Assembly: GCA_037139855.1 (NCBI GenBank)
Contig: JBAXFM010000293.1
Coordinates: 1 to 6,325 of the forward strand
DNA from: CAIVAT01 sp037139855
GTDB taxonomy: Bacteria > Bacteroidota > Bacteroidia > Bacteroidales > FEN-979
Reading direction: 5' to 3'
DNA length: 6,325 nucleotides
Below, piece after piece: positions 1 to 5,418 of the stretch; positions within the stretch are counted from its first letter, which is position 1, and each line of letters begins with the position of its first letter. The notes under the pieces are model-generated. The model was not told where the DNA came from, ran no database searches, and was given only the letters and a program-made list of their open reading frames with translations. The position numbers were made by a program, and so were the translations under genes.

Positions 1-495
1 TATAATGTTAAGCGGGATAAGGAGGTGATCGGTTACAAAATGAGCATCATTGATTTTATGAAACGAATTTCCCGAAGTGACTTCATTGTGCTTATTATCA
101 GTGATAAATACCTGAAATCCCCTTACTGCATGTTCGAACTGCTCGAAACCTTCCGGAAGTCGAATTCTGACGAGGAGGTTTTCTGCGCAAAAATCTATCC
201 CCTTATACTTGAAGATGCTAAGATCCAAAGTGGAACTGACAGGTTGGAATATGTGAAACATTGGAACGATAAGCAGAAAACCATGGAGAAAGCAATTGAT
301 GAAGTGGGACTTGCTCTTGCTATTGATACAATTGGTGACGAATATACTGCTCTGAAAGATGTTACATCAAATATTGGATTGATAACCAAAATATTAAGCG
401 GTATTAACACCTTGAACCCCCGATTATTATCTCAAAATGATTTCGAAATCATTCGAAATGCCTTAGAAGAAAGAATAAACCTGAATAATTCATAA
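1..495 (+). CDS. TIR-domain protein, 5' end outside the window
   Basis: The frame is open from base 1 to the TAA at 493-495, giving 164 visible residues. The N-terminus is missing: residues 1-16 already read like the BB-loop/alpha-B part of a bacterial TIR domain (GYK-SI--FM), so GTG 25 and ATG 40 are unlikely to be the true start. Visible TIR features are the hydrophobic strand FIVLIISDKYL and the following S-P-Y-C-M-F-E-L motif. Its Glu (visible residue 46, bases 136-138) sits at the position of the catalytic Glu of NAD-cleaving TIR enzymes. The tail (I-x-x-V-G, then ILSGINTLNP and SDF-like QNDFEII) is typical of bacterial TIR proteins found next to, or fused to, FGS and STAND domains. Known for the family: NAD+ hydrolysis or cyclic nucleotide production in immunity and conflict systems. 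Inferred here: an effector or signalling partner of the FGS protein encoded 63 bp downstream. An additional N-terminal domain upstream cannot be excluded. Confidence 0.85.
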   Translation, partial: YNVKRDKEVIGYKMSIIDFMKRISRSDFIVLIISDKYLKSPYCMFELLETFRKSNSDEEVFCAKIYPLILEDAKIQSGTDRLEYVKHWNDKQKTMEKAIDEVGLALAIDTIGDEYTALKDVTSNIGLITKILSGINTLNPRLLSQNDFEIIRNALEERINLNNS

Positions 496-502
496 AAATT
501 CT

Positions 503-544
503 CTCTGTGAAACTCTGTAACTTCTCCGTGGAACTCTGTGTGAG
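503..544. repeat. degenerate CTCTGTG-type tandem repeat between TIR and FGS genes
   Basis: Four imperfect 10-11 bp units follow each other: CTCTGTGAAA (503-512), CTCTGTAACTT (513-523), CTCCGTGGAA (524-533) and CTCTGTGTGAG (534-544). Low-complexity runs of this type are frequent between genes in Bacteroidota genomes (recalled from experience, not searched). It fills most of the 63 bp between the two genes, and no promoter or terminator was seen there, so the pair is probably co-transcribed. Confidence 0.6.
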
Positions 545-558
545 AATTAAACGAAAAT

Positions 559-1425
559 ATGCCTGACACCATCCAAAATCCAACCCGCATCATCCTGCCT
601 AATGGCGCCTCCTTCGAATTACTCCCCATCCCGCCCGGCTCCTTCCTCATTGGCAGCAGGGATGAAGGTGCTTATGAAGATGAGAAGTTTGTTTACAGGG
701 TAGAAATCGGCTATTCTTTCTATATGGCGAAATATCCGGTGACCCAGGCACTATGGCTGGCGGTGATGGGAGCGGAAAACGGTTCATATTTCAAAGGTTT
801 GAAGCGCCCGGCCGACAGCGTTTCCTGGTATGATGCAGCCGTATTCTGCAACCGGCTGAGCGAATTGTGCGGAGTGCCACCGGTCTATTTCAGCGATGCG
901 GAATTCCGGAACCCCTATGGTAAAAAGGGCGATACCTATATTTTACCCAATGATGGAAAAGTGTTTATTAACCGGCAGGCGCCGGGTTTCCGGCTGCCCG
1001 GTGAAGCGGAATGGGAATATGCGGCACGCGGAGGTCCCGGTACAGAAAAAACCGTAAAGCCAAATGCATCCGTTGATTTTAAATATGCAGGATCCCATAA
1101 GTTGGATGAGGTGGGTTGGTACAATGAAAACAGCCATGATGAAACCAAACCGGTTGGACTGAAACTGCCCAACAAGTTGGGTTTACACGATATGAGCGGC
1201 AATGTGTGGGAGTGGTGCAACGACCATTGGCACGAAAGCTATGAAGGCGCGCCTGAGGATGGCGCTCCCAGGCTTGATCAACAGGGCGATGGTCGCGTTC
1301 TTCGCGGCGGCAGTTGGTACTACTACCCCCGGTACTGCCGCGTTTCGAACCGCATCTTCTCCACCCCGCACCACCGCATCGACGACATCGGTTTCCGTTT
1401 GGTTTTGGTTTCTCTTCCGGTTTAG
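559..1425 (+). CDS. FGS/SUMF1-family (C-type-lectin fold) protein with a putative DGR-type variable C-terminus
   Basis: A 288-residue protein spanning essentially one formylglycine-generating-enzyme (FGE-sulfatase, SUMF1) domain. Diagnostic motifs in order: PPGSFLIGS (25-33), YPVTQALW (59-66), SVSWYDAAVFCNRLSE (87-102), FRLPGEAEWEYAARGG (144-159), GLHDMSGNVWEWCNDHW (208-224), RVLRGGSW (246-253) and IGFRLV (277-282). True FGEs bind copper with two cysteines just after RGGSY (C336 and C341 in the human enzyme). Here the first position is Tyr255 and only Cys260 remains, so sulfatase activation is unlikely and a binding role is more plausible. No signal peptide or membrane segment is seen, so the protein should be cytoplasmic. 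ATG 559 was chosen because it has an A-rich leader (acgaaaat) and sits about 24 residues before the first conserved motif. The last 44 codons have the composition of a DGR variable region (separate entry). The gene follows the TIR gene by 63 bp and is probably in its operon. The family call is secure; the biological role is inferred. Confidence 0.92.
   Translation: MPDTIQNPTRIILPNGASFELLPIPPGSFLIGSRDEGAYEDEKFVYRVEIGYSFYMAKYPVTQALWLAVMGAENGSYFKGLKRPADSVSWYDAAVFCNRLSELCGVPPVYFSDAEFRNPYGKKGDTYILPNDGKVFINRQAPGFRLPGEAEWEYAARGGPGTEKTVKPNASVDFKYAGSHKLDEVGWYNENSHDETKPVGLKLPNKLGLHDMSGNVWEWCNDHWHESYEGAPEDGAPRLDQQGDGRVLRGGSWYYYPRYCRVSNRIFSTPHHRIDDIGFRLVLVSLPV
1291..1425 (+). other. putative DGR variable region (VR) at the 3' end of the FGS gene
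   Basis: Seen: codons 254-256, 259, 264, 266-269, 271-272 and 274-276 are all NNC (TAC, AAC, ATC, TTC, TCC, ACC, CAC, GAC). Each is reachable from AAC by changing only its first two bases. The remaining 30 sense codons, from GGT 1291 to GTT 1420, contain two adenines in 90 bases (AGT 252, ATC 277); Arg is always CGN and Val always GTT. Known: DGR reverse transcription mutates template adenines, so templates use AAC at variable positions and avoid adenine elsewhere, and FGS/C-type-lectin C-termini are classic DGR targets. The end is T/G-rich (GGTTTCCGTTTGG and on), the place where an IMH element would lie. Not seen: a template repeat, a reverse transcriptase, or the GC-rich hairpin often found just after a VR; only a weak 5-bp GTTGA/TCAAC stem (1430-1458) follows the stop. 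Confidence 0.68.
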
Positions 1426-1820
1426 TGAAGTTGATCTTTAACACTTGTGATTTTCAACAAATTGTATTTCATTAAATTACGACAAAATAATTTAACCTTG
1501 GCACTCCAAAATGCCATTCAATCCATCGGTGGTTTTATAGTCGTCGTTTCATGCTATTTCTGTGATTGCATCGGGATCCTGTTTTCGTAGGTAGCATCAT
1601 ATTGAAATCCCGAGCCTAAATCCACTTTCCTTTTACAAATCTTATTCTATGCCGGTAAAGGCAACCTCCTCCCCCGTTTGGGGAAGGCTGGGAGGGGGCT
1701 TTGCGCCGGCAGAGGTAAATTCTGTCTTTTTTCATGGATCTGTTTTTAGTTATTGCACAAAGACAGATGGAACATTAATCAGCAAATGCAGAAAACCACC
1801 ATATGTCCATCAAATAACTG
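1426..1820. other. gene-free stretch between the convergent FGS and T9SS-cargo genes
   Basis: This 395-bp stretch separates two convergent genes. I see no convincing coding region, tRNA or promoter in it. The first 200 bp are AT-rich and unstructured; a GC-rich inverted repeat sits at 1650-1711 (separate entry). No clear hairpin plus T-run terminator was found for either flanking gene. No copy of the FGS variable region, and no adenine-rich template version of it, occurs here, although a DGR template often lies downstream of its target. Confidence 0.6.
1650..1711. repeat. GC-rich imperfect inverted repeat (dispersed-repeat-like)
   Basis: The outer arms TGCCGGtAAAG (1650-1660) and CTTTgcgCCGGCA (1699-1711) are reverse complements apart from two extra bases. 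Inside, CCTCCC (1668-1673) can pair with GGGAGG (1690-1695), and CCCC (1671-1674) can alternatively pair with GGGG (1680-1683) over a short loop. The core (CCTCCCCCGTTTGGGGAAGG and neighbours) resembles GC-rich intergenic repeats that recur in many Bacteroidota genomes. It stands out sharply from its AT-rich surroundings. It could be a REP/MITE-like element or a folded 3'-end structure between convergent genes; the nearest T-run (1727-1732) is 15 bp beyond the stem, too far for a canonical terminator. Confidence 0.6.
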
Positions 1821-3521
1821 TCAGAGTTTTATAAGCTTCCCTACCTGCACGGTCTTTTCACCCGTTACCCGTACGAAATAAACGCCGGCTGGGAGAGCGC
1901 TGATGTCGAGTTGGGTCTTGGTTTCGGTGATCTTTCTGCTTAACACAGTTTGGCCACTGAGATTCGTAACAAATATTTCAGCATAATCATTTGTTAAGGG
2001 TGTTTCAAGGCTGATCAGGTTGTTGGCGGGGTTGGGCGCAAGGACAAACCTGCCCTGCGTGAGGTTATCATTGCCGACATACAAAGGCATGATGGTGTCG
2101 CTTGCCGGTTCACAAAGGATGCTGCTGTCGGCCTGATTCCTGAAAACTGCCTTAACAAAATAGTGAAACCATGGCCAGTTGATATTTACATCATAGTAGG
2201 ACGTATCGGCAAGCAGACTTGTATTACACCGTGAAAAGGGTGGCGAGCCAAATAATTGTGACCGGTAGATGTCATAACCAAGTAATGTCGCTGAGTCCGA
2301 AATGATCGGTGCATCACCGTAGGCAAGGATGGTTGCCCGGCACAGGAAAACCCCGGGAATGGTGCCAAAGGCGGTGGCCTTTGACCAGTTGCCGTTTGCG
2401 TTGATATGCCAGGCCAGGTCGGTTGCGGCCCAGGGGCCGTTCTCGTCCAGGGCCAGATAATAGGGGTCTCCGGGCAGGCTGTTGAATTTCACCATGGCGA
2501 AAAAGTCATTGCTAAAAGCGATCGATGGCAGCGGAACGTCTATCCACGTATTGGCCGGCCCTGCGTCGAAGATCGGACTTGACCCGAGAAGGTTGTGGGC
2601 GGCATTATAGATATCAACCGACAGTGTTTGGGGAGTACCTGACCCGTTGTCCATGAAATACAGTGAAACATTTTGCAGCATACCGGTCGTGGACCAGACG
2701 GGAAACTCATTTCCAAACCAACCCAGTTCGCCTGCATTCATTCGCAAGCCAGATTCCCAGGAGCCATCGTCGAAGATCAGGTGCTGGACCGAGACCGGGG
2801 TGCCTGTAGGATGGCAATCGGGCGGACGCCAAGTCAGGTGTGTTGTGAAATTGGTGTAAAAACCCCAGAGATCGCGCGGACTTCTGCATTCAGGGGTAAC
2901 CATTATGTTATCAAGATACCAGTTGGAAACGTCAGCCGAGTTGGTCCCTTCAACTACGAATATTAACTGGCAGATCTGACCCTGGACTGAATCAATGTTG
3001 ATCTTGTAGTGGAGCCAGCCGGTCGAACCGTGATCATTGAACAGTGCCAATTGTTTCCATGAACCGTTCCGATAAAGCTCAACTTTCAGCACTTCATCGC
3101 CCAGTGTATTATAGGCATTAATCTTCATGTCGAATTCAAGCAGGATGGAGGCACAGGTCCACGCCATCGCATCGAGTGTGTCGCTAATGAGGGCCTGGCT
3201 GAAATAAAACCGGTAGGGCTGGCACCAGAAGTTCGCGCATGGCGGCGGGTTGCCGGCTGTGGTATCGATGATCCAGTTGTTGTCGGGCGAGGGGAGTATC
3301 CAGTTACTGGCTGAAAAACCCTGGTCCCAGGTCTCGGTGAAGGGTAGGTCGAGCAGGCCGGCCGAATCGGCAACGGCAGGGGCCGCCGCCACACCTGCCG
3401 AGAATGTGGCATTCCCGACATACTTCCAGCCGGGATCCAGCGGTGAATCATTGAGCCATGGTTGCTGGGCAAAGGCTGCAACCGGAATGATGAATACTAA
3501 AATGCAGATCAGTTTTTTCAT
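1821..3521 (-). CDS. secreted multidomain protein with T9SS type A sorting domain
   Basis: Read from the ATG at 3521 this is 566 residues. That start gives a clean signal peptide (MKKLICILVF, hydrophobic core, AFA|QQ cleavage near residue 18) after an A-rich leader; the frame stays open to 3623, but the extra 34 residues would bury the signal. Domains: a MAM/choice-of-anchor-J-like jelly roll at about 58-210 (FTETWDQGFSASNW at 61-74, ending WYLDNIMV); an Fn3-like domain split in two, its first strands near 215-233 (THLTWRPP) and the rest near 412-476 (GYDIYRS to EPASDTI); a second beta-rich jelly roll inserted between, about 248-400 (LIFDDGSWESGLR to FLCRATI); and a C-terminal Por/T9SS type A domain at 490-566 (FVLAPNPANN, LPAGVYFVRV, K-L-I-K-L end). 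It should pass the outer membrane by the type IX system and be released or surface-anchored. No catalytic motif is seen, so adhesion or carbohydrate/protein binding is a guess. It probably has its own promoter, 259 bp beyond the mnmE stop. Confidence 0.88.
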   Translation of the reverse strand: MKKLICILVFIIPVAAFAQQPWLNDSPLDPGWKYVGNATFSAGVAAAPAVADSAGLLDLPFTETWDQGFSASNWILPSPDNNWIIDTTAGNPPPCANFWCQPYRFYFSQALISDTLDAMAWTCASILLEFDMKINAYNTLGDEVLKVELYRNGSWKQLALFNDHGSTGWLHYKINIDSVQGQICQLIFVVEGTNSADVSNWYLDNIMVTPECRSPRDLWGFYTNFTTHLTWRPPDCHPTGTPVSVQHLIFDDGSWESGLRMNAGELGWFGNEFPVWSTTGMLQNVSLYFMDNGSGTPQTLSVDIYNAAHNLLGSSPIFDAGPANTWIDVPLPSIAFSNDFFAMVKFNSLPGDPYYLALDENGPWAATDLAWHINANGNWSKATAFGTIPGVFLCRATILAYGDAPIISDSATLLGYDIYRSQLFGSPPFSRCNTSLLADTSYYDVNINWPWFHYFVKAVFRNQADSSILCEPASDTIMPLYVGNDNLTQGRFVLAPNPANNLISLETPLTNDYAEIFVTNLSGQTVLSRKITETKTQLDISALPAGVYFVRVTGEKTVQVGKLIKL

Positions 3522-3780
3522 ATGGTATTTTTCTTCCAGATGCATTGATCCCGGGAGAAACATTTTTACCTGTTTTAAAACCTGTTCCAATACGCAATAA
3601 ATATACGGATTAATAAGCATCACACTGCTTTAAGATGAAAAAATAGAATTTCCCGACAGCTTCCGGGGTTAAACCTTATTATCCTTTTTTTTCAACCACC
3701 GGCTGAAACCCGCTGCAACTGTTCCTGTCATTGTTTGCTGCGGCAATAGTCTGTAGCCTTTCTCAGTTGCTTAATGCCGG
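3522..3780. other. spacer between mnmE and the T9SS-cargo gene
   Basis: A 259-bp gap between two minus-strand genes. It holds no gene that I can support. Read on the minus strand after mnmE, a short CCCG/CGGG stem near 3652-3668 is followed by an AT-rich stretch containing a run of six T; this is a weak terminator candidate only. No TAnnTTTG box was found upstream of the cargo gene start. Confidence 0.4.
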
Positions 3781-5178
3781 TTACTTACCCACACAAAACC
3801 TGCTGAATATCGCCCCAAGTATCTCATCTGTTGTAATTTCACCGGTAATTTCACCAAGGTGATACAGCGCTTTGTGGATGTCGACGGTAAGGAGGTCGGG
3901 CGAAATGCCCTCCAGCAGTCCGGTGCGGATACATAAGATGGAGTCATGGGCGCCTTGCAGCGCTTCGTAATGCCTGGAGTTCGAAACAATGGTATTATCT
4001 GAGGTTTTTGTCTTGCCGACTACCTCCACCAGATGTTCGGCGATGAGGTGGATGTTCTCCCTGCGCTTGCCCGAAACAAAGATGGTTTCATATTCAACGA
4101 AATCTTTGAATCCTTTCGGCAGTTTCTTCAATTTGTCGGTTTTGTTGCCGATCAGTACCAGGTTCAGCGGTTTGTCATCACTGGTCTTTTTGAGCTCGGT
4201 CAATGCTTCTGTTACATCTTCAAATGACTGCTCGGTTGAATCGAACACATATAAAATGATGCTGGCTTCGCCGATCTTTTCCCAGGTTCGTTCGATTCCG
4301 ATGGTTTCAATGGCATCTTCAGACGCTCTGAGTCCTGCTGTGTCGATAAACCTGAAACTGTAGCCGCCAATCACGATGGTATCTTCAATCGCATCGCGGG
4401 TGGTGCCGGGAATTTCGGAAACGATCGCCTTTTCTTCATTCAGAATGGCATTCAGCAGGGTGGACTTCCCCACGTTTGGTTTCCCGATGATGGCCACCGG
4501 GATGCCATTTTTAATCACATTCCCCAAACTGAACGAACTGATCAGCTGGGATAGTTCGGTTTCGATGTGATCAAGCAACGTGCTGAGATCGGCACGGTCG
4601 GCAAAGATCATATGCTCCTCGCTGAAATCGAGTTCCAGTTCGATCAGCGAGGTAAATTCGATCAATGAGTGGCGCAAGGCGCCTATCTTTTTTGAAAATC
4701 CGCCCCGCATCTGCTGAATCGCCAGGTCATGGGAGGTGCCGGAATGCGATGCGATCAGATCGGCTACCGCTTCGGCCTGCGACAGGTCAAATTTCCTGTT
4801 CATAAATGCCCTGAAAGTAAATTCGCCGGGTTTCGCCAGCCTCAGTCCCGAGGAAAGAAGCAATTCCAGTATTTTTTGCTGAATATAAACGGACCCATGA
4901 CACGAAATCTCAATTACATCCTCCCCGGTGTAGGAGTGAGGCGACCGGAAACAACTGATCAGCACCTCATCAACAATTGACGATTGGTGGCCGATCACCC
5001 CAAGGTGAATGGTGTGCGACTTTACCGATGCCATATCCAACCCTTTTTCAGCGGGTTTAAAAATCCTGCCGATGGTCTCAAATGAGGCGGGCCCCGAAAG
5101 CCTGATCATTGCAATGGCGCCCATACCTGGAGCCGTTGACAAAGCACAGATGGTGTCGGTTAGCTGGAAGATTGCCAT
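3781..5178 (-). CDS. mnmE: tRNA uridine-5-carboxymethylaminomethyl(34) synthesis GTPase MnmE
   Basis: A complete 465-residue MnmE (TrmE), close to the roughly 450-460 usual for the family. With MnmG (GidA) it installs the (carboxymethyl)aminomethyl group on wobble U34 of certain tRNAs in the cytoplasm, using GTP, a folate one-carbon unit and FAD. The N-terminal folate-binding domain (1 to about 120) starts DTICALSTAPGMGAIAMIRLSG and carries SYTGEDVIEISCHG (82-95) and KPGEFTFRAFMNRKFDLSQAE (116-136). The helical domain carries an inserted G domain: P-loop GKPNVGKS (232-239), switch I GTTRD (258-262), DTAG (279-282) and NKTD (345-348). The C-terminus is the hallmark FCVGK (461-465), whose Cys462 matches the conserved family cysteine. 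All key motifs are intact. ATG 5178 matches the normal N-terminus (MAIFQLTDTICA). The gene is divergent from sucD across a 240-bp promoter region, and mnmG is not visible here. Confidence 0.98.
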   Translation of the reverse strand: MAIFQLTDTICALSTAPGMGAIAMIRLSGPASFETIGRIFKPAEKGLDMASVKSHTIHLGVIGHQSSIVDEVLISCFRSPHSYTGEDVIEISCHGSVYIQQKILELLLSSGLRLAKPGEFTFRAFMNRKFDLSQAEAVADLIASHSGTSHDLAIQQMRGGFSKKIGALRHSLIEFTSLIELELDFSEEHMIFADRADLSTLLDHIETELSQLISSFSLGNVIKNGIPVAIIGKPNVGKSTLLNAILNEEKAIVSEIPGTTRDAIEDTIVIGGYSFRFIDTAGLRASEDAIETIGIERTWEKIGEASIILYVFDSTEQSFEDVTEALTELKKTSDDKPLNLVLIGNKTDKLKKLPKGFKDFVEYETIFVSGKRRENIHLIAEHLVEVVGKTKTSDNTIVSNSRHYEALQGAHDSILCIRTGLLEGISPDLLTVDIHKALYHLGEITGEITTDEILGAIFSRFCVGK

Positions 5179-5200
5179 GGGGGAGGGGTTTTAATGTTTG

Positions 5201-5217
5201 TACTTTTGGCAAAGGTA
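5201..5217. promoter_or_regulatory. face-to-face sigma-ABfr -7 boxes in a 17-bp quasi-palindrome upstream of mnmE
   Basis: The segment TACTTTTGGCAAAGGTA contains TACTTTTG (5201-5208) on the plus strand and, on the minus strand, TACCTTTG (5210-5217). Both match the Bacteroidota -7 consensus TAnnTTTG. The minus-strand box points at mnmE and would start transcription about 25 bp before its ATG. I see no good -33 TTTG for either box. Promoter use is inferred; the palindrome itself could instead be an operator. Confidence 0.5.
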
Positions 5218-5227
5218 CGGTAATATG

Positions 5228-5261
5228 GAATGACGAATGACGTATGACGAATGACAAATTA
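5228..5261. repeat. ATGACGA-type dispersed repeat, left copy
   Basis: Tandem GAATGAC-like units lie just upstream of the putative mnmE promoter box. Bases 5229-5247 (AATGACGAATGACGTATGA) match the reverse complement of the right copy (5374-5392) at 18 of 19 positions. Such tracts are common between genes in Bacteroidota. The two copies bracket the sucD promoter. Confidence 0.65.
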
Positions 5262-5302
5262 ATCCTTGATTTGTATTCCAAAACAAATTTATGATAAAAT
5301 AC

Positions 5303-5332
5303 TTTCCATAAATTGAAAAGACACTATCTTTG
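5303..5332 (+). promoter_or_regulatory. predicted sucD promoter (Bacteroidota type)
   Basis: TATCTTTG at 5325-5332 is an exact match to the TAnnTTTG -7 consensus of the Bacteroidota primary sigma factor. TTTC at 5303-5306 is a one-mismatch -33 element (consensus TTTG) with an 18-bp spacer. Transcription would begin near 5338-5342 and leave a leader of about 80 nt that contains the right-hand ATGACGA-type repeat. This is the best-placed promoter for sucD. Confidence 0.6.
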
Positions 5333-5372
5333 AAACGCCAAAATAAGGTTTCACTTTCACGAAACATTGGCT

Positions 5373-5409
5373 TTCATTCGTCATTCGTCATTTGTAATTT
5401 GTAATTCAT
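5373..5409. repeat. ATGACGA-type dispersed repeat, right inverted copy
   Basis: TTCATTCGTCATTCGTCATT is followed by TTGTAA-type units and then TTCAT, ending 9 bp before the sucD ATG. It is the reverse complement of the repeat at 5228-5261 over 19 bp with one mismatch. It would lie in the sucD 5' leader. Together with the left copy it could form a cruciform with a loop of about 125 bp, but both may simply be independent insertions of a common repeat. Confidence 0.65.
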
Positions 5410-5418
5410 AAAAATTCC

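Noticed and set aside
25..495. TIR gene starting at GTG 25
   Set aside because: TIR-like sequence and the open frame continue upstream to base 1, and the GGAGG overlaps the GTG itself, so it cannot serve as its ribosome binding site. The gene is treated as cut by the window edge.
559..1425. Genuine sulfatase-activating FGE, or EgtB/PvdO enzyme
   Set aside because: The first copper-site cysteine is missing, and no EgtB-type iron-binding histidine motif or partner gene is seen.
1079..1444. 121-codon minus-strand frame opposite the FGS gene
   Set aside because: An antisense shadow of a well-supported gene; its Arg/Cys-rich composition arises from the adenine-poor variable-region DNA.
1426..1820. 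DGR template repeat or accessory gene just downstream of the variable region
   Set aside because: I looked for an adenine-rich copy of the framework (for example CGCGGCGGCAGTTGG or GGTTTCCGTTTGG) on both strands and found none in the window.
1649..1834. 61-codon plus-strand reading frame over the GC-rich inverted repeat
   Set aside because: It runs through a palindromic repeat, overlaps the end of the cargo gene, and its translation shows no recognisable protein features.
3522..3623. N-terminal extension of the T9SS cargo to ATG 3623
   Set aside because: It would put 34 polar and mixed residues in front of a clear signal peptide; ATG 3521 gives a standard one.
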